Source of the DNA: Bacillota bacterium
Lineage (GTDB): Bacteria > Bacillota > Clostridia > Christensenellales > Borkfalkiaceae
NCBI GenBank assembly: GCA_003343995.1
Contig: QAKE01000084.1
Location: forward strand, 22,775-86,774
DNA: 64,000 nt
Direction of reading: 5' to 3'
Of this stretch, positions 16,235 through 25,381 are shown in pieces. The notes beneath the pieces are model-generated. The model was not told the DNA's origin, ran no database searches, and worked only from the letters and a program-made list of their open reading frames with translations. Both the position numbers and the translations under genes were made by a program. The number at the start of each line of letters is the position of its first letter. The first letter of the stretch is position 1.

Positions 16235-17956
16235 GTGAAAAACAAAGTCGAATATCCCGATCCGATCCGAATAAGAGAGCATACCGTCCTGTTGACGGAC
16301 GACTGGTTTTTCAGCTTTGAAGGGAAAAATTGGCGCCCCATCAACGTGCCCTTTTGCCCCGAAAGCGAGCTTTCGGGCATCGGGTACAGGGACTTTATTC
16401 CCGTTTGCCGCTATAAAAAAACCGTGTCCCTTTCCCGCGTGAAGGACCGTCGGGCAATGCTGCATTTCGGCGCGGTGGACTACCGCGCGGCGGTGTTTGT
16501 CAACGGCATATACGCGGGCTCGCACACGGGGGGATATACCCCGTTCGCCTTTGATATCACCGACTTTATCGCGGAGGGCGAAAACCGCATCGAGGTCGCC
16601 GTATACGACGGCGAAACGGGCGTTGCCGCCAGCGGCAAGCAATCGAGAAAGAGGGAATCGTACGGCTGTTTTTACACCCGCGTCACCGGCATATGGCAGC
16701 CCGTATGGCTGGAATACGTGCCGGAAAACCGCATCGAAAACGTTTTTTTCACCCCGCTGGAAAACGCCGTGGAAGCGCGCCTTCGCGTAAACGGGCGCGG
16801 CAGATACCGCATGGAAGTCACCTTTGACGGCGCGCCCGTCGGGGTGGCGGAAGGGGAAATCGCCTACGAGCGGCGCGTCGTGATTCCCCTTTCCGAAACG
16901 CATTTATGGAGCGTGAGAAAGGGCAATTTGTACGACGTGCGCATCCTTTACGGCGACGACGAGCTGTTTTCCTATTTCGGGCTGCGCACCGTCCGCTACG
17001 AAGGCGAAAAATTTCTGCTCAACGGCGAGCCGCTCTTTCAGCGGCTGGTGCTCGATCAGGGCTATTATCCCGACGGGGTGTACACCCCGAAAGACCTCGC
17101 CGCCATGCGCCGCGATATCGCCCTTTCGCAGGAGCTGGGCTTTAACGGCGCGCGCCTGCACGAAAAGGTGTTCGATCCCCGATTTTTGTATCTCTGCGAC
17201 GAGGCGGGTTACATGGTTTGGGGGGAATTTGCCGGCTGGGGCGTGGATTATTCCGATCTGGGCAACGCGGGGCAGGTGCTCGCGGAGTGGGCGGAAACGC
17301 TCGAACGCGATTTCAACCACCCGTCCATCGTCACGTGGTGTCCGTTAAACGAGGTGTGGGGCGGTTTGAACGACGCGGAAAAGCGGCGCGACGTCCGCTT
17401 TGTGGACACCGTGTACGAGTTTACCAAAAAATTCGATTGCACCCGCCCGTGCGTGGACGCCAGCGGCGGGCACCACGGCAGCGCCACCGATTTGTTCGAT
17501 TTCCACTGTTACGAGGATTACCCCGCCTTAAAAACCTATCTCGACGCTCTCCGGCGCGACAGCGTTTTAAACGTCGGTTTGCTTTACGGCGCGGACGGCG
17601 CGAAATACCGCAAGGGACAGCCCGTCAATATCAGCGAATGCGGCGGCTGGGGCTTTTTCCCCATGGCGCACCTGCAATACAATTCCTCCGTCAACGAGCA
17701 CGAAATGAAGTGCCGCGACGATTGGGGGTACGGGTGCGGGGAGTCGGACGGCGACGCCTTCGCTCTGCGCTATAAAAATCTCGTGGAGCTCATCTCGTCC
17801 TATCCGCAGATTTCCGGCTTTTGCTATACGCAGTTATACGACGTGGAGCAGGAGCAAAACGGTTTTTACCGTTTCGATCGGAGCGATAAACTCAACGAAA
17901 ATCAAAAGAGAATCATCCGCGCCGCCAACGCGCTGACGGCGGCGGTGGAAAAGTAA
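16235..17956 (+). CDS. Glycoside hydrolase family 2 enzyme, predicted cytoplasmic
   Basis: This 573-residue GH2 protein has the usual order: sugar-binding jelly roll (about 20-170), Ig-like domain (170-260) and TIM barrel (265-573). The catalytic acid/base is Glu373 in CPLNEVWGG and the nucleophile is Glu468 in NISECGGWG. There is no signal peptide, so it should act on imported fragments. GH2 covers beta-galactosidase, beta-glucuronidase and beta-mannosidase; the short length fits the glucuronidase or small beta-galactosidase types, but the substrate cannot be read. The start is GTG at 16235 with a weak AGGTAA upstream. It comes after a hairpin, so it may be expressed at a lower level than the transporter. 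Confidence 0.88.
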   Translation: MKNKVEYPDPIRIREHTVLLTDDWFFSFEGKNWRPINVPFCPESELSGIGYRDFIPVCRYKKTVSLSRVKDRRAMLHFGAVDYRAAVFVNGIYAGSHTGGYTPFAFDITDFIAEGENRIEVAVYDGETGVAASGKQSRKRESYGCFYTRVTGIWQPVWLEYVPENRIENVFFTPLENAVEARLRVNGRGRYRMEVTFDGAPVGVAEGEIAYERRVVIPLSETHLWSVRKGNLYDVRILYGDDELFSYFGLRTVRYEGEKFLLNGEPLFQRLVLDQGYYPDGVYTPKDLAAMRRDIALSQELGFNGARLHEKVFDPRFLYLCDEAGYMVWGEFAGWGVDYSDLGNAGQVLAEWAETLERDFNHPSIVTWCPLNEVWGGLNDAEKRRDVRFVDTVYEFTKKFDCTRPCVDASGGHHGSATDLFDFHCYEDYPALKTYLDALRRDSVLNVGLLYGADGAKYRKGQPVNISECGGWGFFPMAHLQYNSSVNEHEMKCRDDWGYGCGESDGDAFALRYKNLVELISSYPQISGFCYTQLYDVEQEQNGFYRFDRSDKLNENQKRIIRAANALTAAVEK

Positions 17957-18014
17957 AACGCTTTTCGGTTTTGCTTTGCAAACGGTTTATCCGAAAAGAA
18001 AGGAGGAAAACAAC

Positions 18015-19685
18015 ATGAAACGTTTTTATGCCGTTCTGGCGGCGATCGTCGTCGCCTTTTGCTTTACCGCCTGCAAGGAACCCGATCCGCCGCAAGCGGA
18101 CGGCTTTTTGCTGGAGGGGTACTCCATCGTATACGACGCCGAAAACGATTTGATGTACAACGCGGCAAAGCGTTTGCAAACGGCAATCAAGGGCGCGTAT
18201 AACGCCACGGCGATGCTGAAACCCGACACGCAGGGCGCGGCGGGCAAGGAAATCGTGCTCGGCGATACCGATCGCGGCGCGCTTTCCGAAGGGCTGCTGC
18301 TGCGCGATTTCAAGGTGGACGTATCAAAAAACGGCGGCATCGCCATCGGCGGCGGTCAGCCCGCCGCTGTGTCCGACGGGGTGGACGATTTTATCGAAAA
18401 ATTCCTCGGCACGGCGCACGCTTTCACCGAAAGCGACAGCTATGTTTTCCGTTATGATTACGCTTTCCGTTCGATTTCGATCAACGGCGAAGATATTCTC
18501 GATTATACCGTCGTTTACAGCGAAGCGTCCGCGGCGGGCGGCAAAATCGCCGCCGATTTGTCGGAAAAAATCGCCGATAAAATGGGCGTTTTACTCGATA
18601 TGCGCGACGTGGCGCAATCGGACGGCGGCAAGGAGATCCGAATCGGCGTCGGCGACGAAACGGGCAACCCCGTGTTCTCCGATTACGATTACGCTCTGTA
18701 TGCCGACGGCGACGATCTCGTGCTCAACGCCACGGAAAAAGCGCTCGCTGCGACCGACGCGGGCGAACAACTGCTCGCGCTGTTCGACGGCGACGCCGCG
18801 GACGGGGTGCTGAACGTTTCGGTGAGCACCGAGTTCACCGTGCGGGAAGGCGCGAAATATTCCATGGAATTCGTTTCGGCGCGCCGTTCCGCCGTCGTGC
18901 GCGAGGGCGTGAATTTATACGAATTTCATTATAAAAACAAAAGCGGAAAGCCGGTCATCGTGTACGCCGCGGAAATCAAGGCGGATTCCGGCTGCACCTT
19001 CGCGGCGGGAACGGTGAACGACGGTTACGAAATCGGCAACAACCTCAGCCAGAGCGTGCTCGGCATGGCGAAATCGGCGCAGGCAAACGGCAAAAACGTC
19101 GTTTGCGCGGTCAATTCGGGATTTTTTGCGATTTCCGGCGATCAGCATCAGGAAGGCGTGATCGTCAAGGACGGCAAGGTGCTCTATCAGGGCTCGGGCG
19201 TGTATGCGCGCGAGTGGTGGGGGCTGACCAAAAGCGGCGAAATCGTGTTCGGCGAATATTACGATTTATACGTCAACGGCAACCCGAAGGAAGGCTTCCG
19301 CGACGATTTGATGCAGGCGACGGCGGGCAACCACCTCCTGTGGAAGGACGGCGAAAAGGTGAAGATAGAAGATCCCGACACCGCGCTGTTGAACGCCAAC
19401 CCGCGCAGCTGTTTCCTTACGCGGGAAAACGGCGACGCGGTGATCTTCGTCGCCGACGGCAGATATTCCGGCTCCGCAGGGCTGACGATGGAGGAAACGC
19501 AGGAAATCGCCATGCGCATGGGCGCGTACAACGCGCTGAACTTAGACGGCGGCGGTTCGTCCACGCTGGTGATGCCCACGGGCGCGAGCAACGCCCTGCA
19601 GGTCGTCAACAAGCCGCTCGGCAACGCGGGCGTGGAGGCAAACCTCCGAAAAGTTGCCGACAGCATTCTCGTGCTGGTAAAATAA
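18015..19685 (+). CDS. Phosphodiester glycosidase (NAGPA-domain) lipoprotein
   Basis: This 556-residue lipoprotein has the lipobox FTAC with Cys20. The C-terminal 250 residues match the NAGPA/phosphodiester glycosidase family: SGFFAISGDQHQEGVIVKDG, NPRSCFLTRENGDAVIFVAD and the hallmark ALNLDGGGSSTLVMPTG. Relatives include the human uncovering enzyme that removes GlcNAc from phosphodiester-linked mannose, and bacterial enzymes that act on cell-wall or exopolysaccharide phosphodiesters. The N-terminal 250 residues contain two short repeats (YSIVYDAENDL and YTVVYSEASAAG) like the N-terminal domain of hexosaminidase-type proteins. The ATG at 18015 has AAAGGAGGAAAA upstream; an ATG 39 nt earlier lacks a ribosome site. 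It is the last gene of cluster A. Confidence 0.85.
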   Translation: MKRFYAVLAAIVVAFCFTACKEPDPPQADGFLLEGYSIVYDAENDLMYNAAKRLQTAIKGAYNATAMLKPDTQGAAGKEIVLGDTDRGALSEGLLLRDFKVDVSKNGGIAIGGGQPAAVSDGVDDFIEKFLGTAHAFTESDSYVFRYDYAFRSISINGEDILDYTVVYSEASAAGGKIAADLSEKIADKMGVLLDMRDVAQSDGGKEIRIGVGDETGNPVFSDYDYALYADGDDLVLNATEKALAATDAGEQLLALFDGDAADGVLNVSVSTEFTVREGAKYSMEFVSARRSAVVREGVNLYEFHYKNKSGKPVIVYAAEIKADSGCTFAAGTVNDGYEIGNNLSQSVLGMAKSAQANGKNVVCAVNSGFFAISGDQHQEGVIVKDGKVLYQGSGVYAREWWGLTKSGEIVFGEYYDLYVNGNPKEGFRDDLMQATAGNHLLWKDGEKVKIEDPDTALLNANPRSCFLTRENGDAVIFVADGRYSGSAGLTMEETQEIAMRMGAYNALNLDGGGSSTLVMPTGASNALQVVNKPLGNAGVEANLRKVADSILVLVK

Positions 19686-19748
19686 AGCCCTTTCAAATCT
19701 GTTTTTCATAAAAAGCGCGGCATAGTGTAGAAATCAGTTTAAAAGCAT

Positions 19749-19785
19749 AAAAATATCCGATGGCGTTAGGCCGTCGGATATTTTT
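19749..19785. terminator. Bidirectional terminator between clusters A and B
   Basis: A 12-bp perfect outer stem (19749-19760 with 19774-19785) has A5 and T5 edges. It separates the end of cluster A from the convergent AraC-type gene. Confidence 0.88.
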
Positions 19786-19859
19786 CCTTATTATCTTATA
19801 ATTATTATAATTTCCGTCGAATATCTTTTTTATTATAGCATAATATCGACAAAATGAAA

Positions 19860-20813
19860 TCAGTCTTCCGCTAAACGTATGCGGAAATCTTCCATTACAC
19901 GCGAAACATCTTCTTGATCTACCCAATAAACAAATCCTTGTTCTTCGTTGGATTGTCTGTATTTTTTAGGGGATACTTCAAACTTTTTTTTGAACGCCGT
20001 TTCAAAGTAACGCAAACTTGCATATCCCGTTTTTTCGGCGATGGCGGCGATAGAGGAGTTGGTGTTTTTTAAAAGACTTTTTGCGCTGTCCAGTCTCTTT
20101 TCGGTATGCAACTGATTAAAACTGAGTCCCAATTCCTGTTTTAAATAAATATTCAGTTGATGCATGGATATTCCCAAAAGCGAACCGATTCGCTCGGGCG
20201 ATATGGTTTCGCTGTAATGACTGTCCAAAAAAGACAGTGCTTTTGCCACATAGGCATTGTGTTTTTTGCCGAGATGCGTGAGTTTTTGGCATTTGCAGAT
20301 CTCTATCACGAGTCTTTTTAGCGCAAGTTCCAAATCGATTTCAAAGTATTCGTCCGAATAATTATGATAATTATTATATAAAAGATGCAAAACTTCCGAA
20401 AATATCGAAAAAACATTGCGGTTATCGCGAAAAAGCAAAATACCGTTTAACGAATTGCATAAATTTTCCACCGGCTTGCACGAAGAAGAAAACGGAGAGG
20501 CTGATAAAAGCTCTTTGGGAAATGCCGTTTTATGCCACGTATCCATTTCCAAAATCATCATGTGCGATTTATTGTAAACGTATTGTTGGTGGGGAACGAA
20601 GGAATTGATGAGAAAAAACTGCCCCGGCAAAACGCTGATATGCGAGCGTTCTCCCGAACGACCGGCCTCGTATACGTCCATGCCGACGCTGCCGCTGGCT
20701 ACGTATACCATTTCAACCCCGCGGTGCGCGTGCGGCTCGCGTTGGGTAAATGTTTCGGGTGTGTAGATGGTGTTCATTACGGTACACGCTTTCAGCGTTT
20801 GAGAGAGGTTCAT
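19860..20813 (-). CDS. AraC-family regulator with N-terminal cupin domain
   Basis: This 317-residue regulator has a cupin-like sensor at about residues 20-95 (REPHAHRGVEMVYVASGSVG, PGQFFLINSFVPHQQYVY) and a C-terminal double HTH of the AraC/XylS type at about 215-305 (IGSLLGISMHQLNIYLKQEL, AEKTGYASLRYFETAFKKKF). It is divergent from cluster B and most likely activates it in response to a sugar. Its promoter is TTGACT-17-TATAAT and the ATG lies only 9 nt after the -10 box, so the mRNA leader would be about 3 nt. An alternative start 12 codons inside has no ribosome site either. Confidence 0.88.
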   Translation of the reverse strand: MNLSQTLKACTVMNTIYTPETFTQREPHAHRGVEMVYVASGSVGMDVYEAGRSGERSHISVLPGQFFLINSFVPHQQYVYNKSHMMILEMDTWHKTAFPKELLSASPFSSSCKPVENLCNSLNGILLFRDNRNVFSIFSEVLHLLYNNYHNYSDEYFEIDLELALKRLVIEICKCQKLTHLGKKHNAYVAKALSFLDSHYSETISPERIGSLLGISMHQLNIYLKQELGLSFNQLHTEKRLDSAKSLLKNTNSSIAAIAEKTGYASLRYFETAFKKKFEVSPKKYRQSNEEQGFVYWVDQEDVSRVMEDFRIRLAED

Positions 20814-20822
20814 ATCGCTCTC

Positions 20823-20851
20823 ATTATATCGTTAAAGTTCCGATTAGTCAA
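20823..20851 (-). promoter_or_regulatory. Promoter of the AraC-type gene
   Basis: On the minus strand TTGACT (20851-20846) and TATAAT (20828-20823) are 17 nt apart. The start codon at 20813 leaves almost no 5' leader. Confidence 0.75.
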
Positions 20852-20854
20852 TGG

Positions 20855-20893
20855 CAAATCAAAATAATATTCTCAAATCGAGTAAAAATATTT
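20855..20893. promoter_or_regulatory. Possible AraC-type direct-repeat operator
   Basis: CAAATC occurs at 20855-20860 and again at 20874-20879, each followed by an A/T-rich stretch ending in ATATT. The 19-nt spacing in the same orientation, upstream of the cluster B promoter, is the sort of arrangement AraC activators use. The match is short and could be chance in AT-rich DNA. Confidence 0.3.
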
Positions 20894-20935
20894 CCTAAAA
20901 TACGATATATTTTGACATAAAATGAAAATTTGCTC

Positions 20936-20964
20936 TTGAAACGTACATTTTTGTGTGTTATAGT
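20936..20964 (+). promoter_or_regulatory. Promoter of glycan cluster B
   Basis: TTGAAA (20936-20941) and TATAGT (20959-20964) are 17 nt apart. The first gene starts at 21004 with AGGGGAA before the ATG. Confidence 0.75.
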
Positions 20965-21003
20965 GAAGATACTCAAACAGCCGCAAAAGGCAGAAGGGGA
21001 AAT

Positions 21004-21918
21004 ATGAAGACTCAAACGAATCAGGCGAAAAATATGCGGGTGCGTCAACAGCGAATTTTTTTGTTCGCGATACTTACCGTGCCCGTATTATATTTTTTAA
21101 TCGTGTACTGTTACGTGAACGCCAGCTCTTTTTTGATGGCATTCCGCGATATGGATCATAATTGGTCTCTCGATAATTTTCAATTGTTTTTTGATGAACT
21201 GCTTTCGGAAAACGGAACGGTGGGGATTTCTTTGCGCAATACGGCGATTTATTTCGTGCTCGGGCTGCTTTTTTTTCCGACCGGTATCGTCATCAGTTAT
21301 TTTTTGTTTAAAAAGATCATCGGTTATCGGTTTTTCAGGGTAGTATTTTATCTGCCCAGCATTATTTCCGCCATCGTGTTCGTGACGGTGTTTAAGGAAT
21401 TTATCCAGCCTACGGGACCGATTGCGATTTTGTTTGAAAAGATAGGAAAGCCGTTTCCCGCATCGGGATTGTTGGTCAACGAAAAAACCGCCACTTGGGC
21501 AATTGTGTTTTACTGCATTTGGGTTGGGTTTCCTACGAACATGCTCATGTGGAGCGGAGCTCTCACCCGCGTGCCCCGCGACGTGTTTGAGGCTGCTTGT
21601 TTAGACGGGTGCGGTACGTTTAAAGAACTGAATTATATTGTTTTACCGCTGATTTTTCCCACAATTTCCTCGCTTTTGATTCTTTCGTTTACGGGATTTC
21701 TCAACGCGGGCGGTCCGATTCTGCTGTTTACAAACGGTGCGGCGCAGACTTCCACGCTTGGGTTTTGGATGTTCAATCAGGTCTATTCCAATACGGGGGG
21801 CGGCAGCGGCTTTTACGGCGTGCTTTCCGCAGGGGGATTGTTTTTTACGCTGATCGCCACGCCGGTCGTTTTATTTATCCGCTGGGCGGTGGAAAGAATT
21901 CCCGCCGTGGAATATTGA
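21004..21918 (+). CDS. ABC sugar-transporter permease, MalF/LacF type (cluster B)
   Basis: This 304-residue integral membrane protein has about six hydrophobic segments, beginning IFLFAILTVPVLYFLIVYCY. The EAA loop is at about residues 191-215 (FEAACLDGCGTFKELNYIVL). The ATG at 21004 has GAAGGGGAA upstream; a GTG 51 nt earlier overlaps the promoter -10 region and is rejected. It is the first gene of cluster B, and its partner permease is separated from it by the cytoplasmic DUF4091 gene. Confidence 0.88.
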   Translation: MKTQTNQAKNMRVRQQRIFLFAILTVPVLYFLIVYCYVNASSFLMAFRDMDHNWSLDNFQLFFDELLSENGTVGISLRNTAIYFVLGLLFFPTGIVISYFLFKKIIGYRFFRVVFYLPSIISAIVFVTVFKEFIQPTGPIAILFEKIGKPFPASGLLVNEKTATWAIVFYCIWVGFPTNMLMWSGALTRVPRDVFEAACLDGCGTFKELNYIVLPLIFPTISSLLILSFTGFLNAGGPILLFTNGAAQTSTLGFWMFNQVYSNTGGGSGFYGVLSAGGLFFTLIATPVVLFIRWAVERIPAVEY

Positions 21919-21926
21919 GGGGGACT

Positions 21927-24425
21927 ATGCTGTACGCATTGAAGGAAACGGAAAAAATCACGAAATACGGCAAGTATAACGGCACGGATATTCTGGTGTT
22001 GAGCGGCGCGGGCGGAGAAACGCTGTTTGCGCATTGCGCATTGACTTGCGACGGTGCGGAGCGGGTGCGTTCCGTGGAAATGCGGCCGTTTCGCGGCGGC
22101 GATACATGGAGTTTGCAGCCGGAAATTTTTTGGGAAGAAAGCGTGCGTATCCGTCAGCCGTCCTGTTCTTACGGGACTATGGGGGAGGTGTTCGACGTGT
22201 TGTTGCCGTTTTCGGACGCGCTTGCCCGTGAAAACGGAACGCTTGTCGAGGCAAAGGCGAATCAGCCGATACTGATTTCCTTTATTCTTCCTCATGACGC
22301 TGAGAGGGGCGAGTATGACGGAGAAATTGCCGTTATAACGGACAAATGCGAATATCTCCTATTCGTGCGGCTGACGGTGTTCGGATTTTCGCTATCCAAA
22401 AGAAATAACGCCCGATCGGCGTTTGCGGTGTGGTACGAAAACGAAAAGGTGATCGAGGAAACGCCCGACGCGCCGCCGCACGGCGAAAAATACGATACGT
22501 ATTTAAAATATTACGAACTGTTGAAAAAATATCGCATTTCCGCAACAGAACTTCCGGTGCGGAGCGCGCGCAACGGCGAATATTGCGCCGCTTGCGACGC
22601 GAACATCTTTGCCTTTGAACCGCGGCGCGGCATTTCGCCGGAAGATACCGATAATTTTATAGGCGCGGCAAAAATTGCCGCCGCAGACGACGGCGTGGCG
22701 TGTTATTCCCTGCCTTATGACGTCGTCGTCACCGACGGCGTTCCCGCGGTCGATACGGATAAGCTCTATGCATTGCTGACCGCAATGGTAAACGAAAGCG
22801 ACGATACTCTCGATTTGTTTGAAAAGGCGTATTTTTATGTGACTTTTATCGATGAGCCGTCTGCCGCGATGTTTCCGTTGGTGCGCAGCGTAACCGATTC
22901 CGTAAGGGAAACTTTATTCCGCGTGGCGAAGGACTGTGATTTTACCGCTAAACCGAAGGTAAGACGTTCGCTTTTGTCGGTGGAAAACGTTGTGCCTTCT
23001 TGGCCGGAAGAAAAACTGTACGGAGGCGTGGATACGTGGTGTCCCACGTTTTCCGGCTGGCATGCGCCGGAATTCGTTTGCGGTATGCGGTCGATGATCG
23101 ATCTCGGATCGAGAAATTGGTGGTACGGTTGCGTTTCGCCTTGGTATCCGTTCCCGTCCTATCATTTGGACGAACCGCTGCTCGGAGCTCGTTCGGAGGG
23201 AATATTACGCGGTCTGTTCGGCGTGGAGGGCAACCTCTATTGGGCGGTCAACAGCGACAGGCACTATGATAAAGAGAATAAAAAAATGGTCGAGGAGGAC
23301 GTTTACGGCGGGGATTTTTTCTGGAAGGAATCCAACGGCGAGGGGATCCTTACTTTTGACGGCAGGCGTTTCGGCGTAAGCGGTCCGTTGGCATCGTTGC
23401 GGCTTGCCGCCGTTTGTCAAGGTCATCAGGATTACGAATATTTTCTGCTTTTGAAGGATCGGTTGGAAAAACTCAGCCTTGATTACTCCGTTTCCTTTGA
23501 CGCGCAGGGCTATCTTCGCCCCATTGCGGAAAAAGCGTTTTACGGCACGGCGATCACCGACGAGAGCAAATTTACCGTTTTGCGGCGGGAGCTTGCGGAA
23601 AGCATCGTCGCGGCGAGGAAGGGTGTCGCAGTGCAAATCGGCGATCCCGATGCGCGCCGCAGGCTTGCCGAAGTTACGGTATATGCGCCCGCGGGTGCAA
23701 AGGTGTGCGGCGGCGGGTTGTTGAAAATTTATCCCGCGGGTTCGGGAGAAGCGCATGTGTTCGCCGTCGAACTCGGCAAAAGCGACGTATATTTTGTTGC
23801 GGAGGCGGAAATCGGCGGTGAAATCGTAGAGATCAACCGTCTGGTGTCGCCGCCCGTCGTTCCGCTCGATATCGGTTTGTTTGAGACGGAGCGCTGCGTT
23901 TTGGAAACGCGCGGCGACAGGGTGTATTGCCGTACCGATGGAATAGACAACGATTGCGCGCCGAGATTGACGTTAAACGGATCTTTTGATTTTACCCGCC
24001 TTGACAGCGTTATTTTGGAAACGCAATCGCTGGTTGCCGAGCCGTTCAGTTTATCCGTCGTATTCGTTGACGGAAAGGGGCGGAATTTTAACGCGGGATA
24101 TACGGTGGCGGATAAAGAAACACGCCGCGCGCGTATTCATTTCAATCCGGCGATGCAGTTGAACGGTTGGCGGGAAGTTAAACATACGACGGCATTCTCC
24201 CATTATGACGAACAAACCGCGGCGATGAATGCGTTCGATATTTTCGATGTGCGAAAAATCATCGTGGAAATCCAAGCGGCACGAGAGTTTTGCTCGCTTG
24301 CGCCCCGTCAGTTGAGATATAGCGCATGCACGTTTGCGATAGACGGTGTTTCCTATACGGAATGGACCGATAAAAATCCGCACGATTACGCGTTTTTGCG
24401 TGTGGGAAAGGAGGCGAAATCATGA
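21927..24425 (+). CDS. DUF4091/GH123-like protein without signal peptide
   Basis: This 832-residue protein belongs to the DUF4091 group, related to GH123 beta-N-acetylgalactosaminidases. The adjacent acid pair characteristic of GH123 is seen as Asp309-Glu310 in FIDEPSAAM. Further matches are VDTWCPTFSGWHAPEF, NWWYGCVSPWYPFPSY, GNLYWAVN and, near the end of the barrel, GPLASLRLAAVCQGHQDYEY. There is no signal peptide or membrane segment, so it should act in the cytoplasm on imported sugars. A beta-sandwich N-terminal part (1-190) and a C-terminal part (after 600) flank the barrel. The gene lies between the two permease genes and overlaps the next by four bases (ATGA). It is a distant paralog of the exported protein at 27015. 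Confidence 0.82.
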   Translation: MLYALKETEKITKYGKYNGTDILVLSGAGGETLFAHCALTCDGAERVRSVEMRPFRGGDTWSLQPEIFWEESVRIRQPSCSYGTMGEVFDVLLPFSDALARENGTLVEAKANQPILISFILPHDAERGEYDGEIAVITDKCEYLLFVRLTVFGFSLSKRNNARSAFAVWYENEKVIEETPDAPPHGEKYDTYLKYYELLKKYRISATELPVRSARNGEYCAACDANIFAFEPRRGISPEDTDNFIGAAKIAAADDGVACYSLPYDVVVTDGVPAVDTDKLYALLTAMVNESDDTLDLFEKAYFYVTFIDEPSAAMFPLVRSVTDSVRETLFRVAKDCDFTAKPKVRRSLLSVENVVPSWPEEKLYGGVDTWCPTFSGWHAPEFVCGMRSMIDLGSRNWWYGCVSPWYPFPSYHLDEPLLGARSEGILRGLFGVEGNLYWAVNSDRHYDKENKKMVEEDVYGGDFFWKESNGEGILTFDGRRFGVSGPLASLRLAAVCQGHQDYEYFLLLKDRLEKLSLDYSVSFDAQGYLRPIAEKAFYGTAITDESKFTVLRRELAESIVAARKGVAVQIGDPDARRRLAEVTVYAPAGAKVCGGGLLKIYPAGSGEAHVFAVELGKSDVYFVAEAEIGGEIVEINRLVSPPVVPLDIGLFETERCVLETRGDRVYCRTDGIDNDCAPRLTLNGSFDFTRLDSVILETQSLVAEPFSLSVVFVDGKGRNFNAGYTVADKETRRARIHFNPAMQLNGWREVKHTTAFSHYDEQTAAMNAFDIFDVRKIIVEIQAAREFCSLAPRQLRYSACTFAIDGVSYTEWTDKNPHDYAFLRVGKEAKS

Positions 24426-25348
24426 AACTGAGCAAGTTTCAACGCATAAAAAACAAGATATTCGAGCCGCGCGGTTTGTTGGAAAAACGCTCGGGCGGCG
24501 GGAAAATCGTGTTTGCCGTCTTTTTTGTGCTGTTCGCGCTGTACGCGCTCAGTTTACTGTATCCGCTTTTTTGGATGCTGATCAACTCCTTCCGCGACAG
24601 TACCGATTACGTTATCGCTATGGCGACAGGAAATGCGTTTTCCCTGAAAATCGTTTGGAATCCGCAAAATTACGCCGACGTCATGAGCCTTATCACCGCG
24701 GCGGACGCGTCCTACGCGGCGATGGCGTGGAATTCGGTTTGGATTACGACGCTATCTTCCTTGCTCGCGGTCATTGTACCTACCGTAACGGCGTATGGGC
24801 TTGCCAAATACACGTTTCGTTTGCGCGGTACGTTGTATGCGATCGCCATCGTTACGATGATATTGCCCATTGTCGGCAACGGTGGAGCGACGTTAAAGTT
24901 CTGGGCGGGCGTGGGTGCGTATAATACGCCGTTCTATATCTTTTTCAACGGCTTAGGCGGGCTCGGCGGCATGTATTTTTTGGTTATGTACGGTTTTTTC
25001 AAAAGCGTTCACTGGTCGTACGCGGAAGCGGTGTTTATAGACGGCGGCAACGATTTTACCGCGCTGTTCCGCGTGATGCTGCCGCAGGCGCTCAACATGA
25101 TGACTTTGTTTTTCATCATGAATTTTATGGCAGGCTGGAACGAATACCAGAATCTCTTAATCTATATGCCCAGTTATCCTACGTTGGCGACGGGAATGTA
25201 TCTCGTTTCCAATACGTTGGAACGCACGGGAAAAATGCCGCTTTACTATGCGGCGCTCACGATATCCATCATCCCCATTTTGGTGCTGTTTATTGCTTTT
25301 TCCAACCAGATTTTAACCAAGGTTACCATCAGCGGAATCAAAGGTTGA
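24422..25348 (+). CDS. ABC sugar-transporter permease, MalG type (cluster B)
   Basis: This 308-residue membrane protein has the MalG-type layout. The EAA loop at about residues 198-222 reads YAEAVFIDGGNDFTALFRVM, then LPQ, and the C-terminal end is ILTKVTISGIKG. Its ATG overlaps the stop codon of the DUF4091 gene (ATGA), which implies coupled translation of the enzyme and the transporter. The N-terminal tail is rich in basic residues, as expected for a cytoplasmic start. Confidence 0.9.
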   Translation: MKLSKFQRIKNKIFEPRGLLEKRSGGGKIVFAVFFVLFALYALSLLYPLFWMLINSFRDSTDYVIAMATGNAFSLKIVWNPQNYADVMSLITAADASYAAMAWNSVWITTLSSLLAVIVPTVTAYGLAKYTFRLRGTLYAIAIVTMILPIVGNGGATLKFWAGVGAYNTPFYIFFNGLGGLGGMYFLVMYGFFKSVHWSYAEAVFIDGGNDFTALFRVMLPQALNMMTLFFIMNFMAGWNEYQNLLIYMPSYPTLATGMYLVSNTLERTGKMPLYYAALTISIIPILVLFIAFSNQILTKVTISGIKG

Positions 25349-25381
25349 ATTTAGATAATCTTAAACGGAGGTTTATTATTT

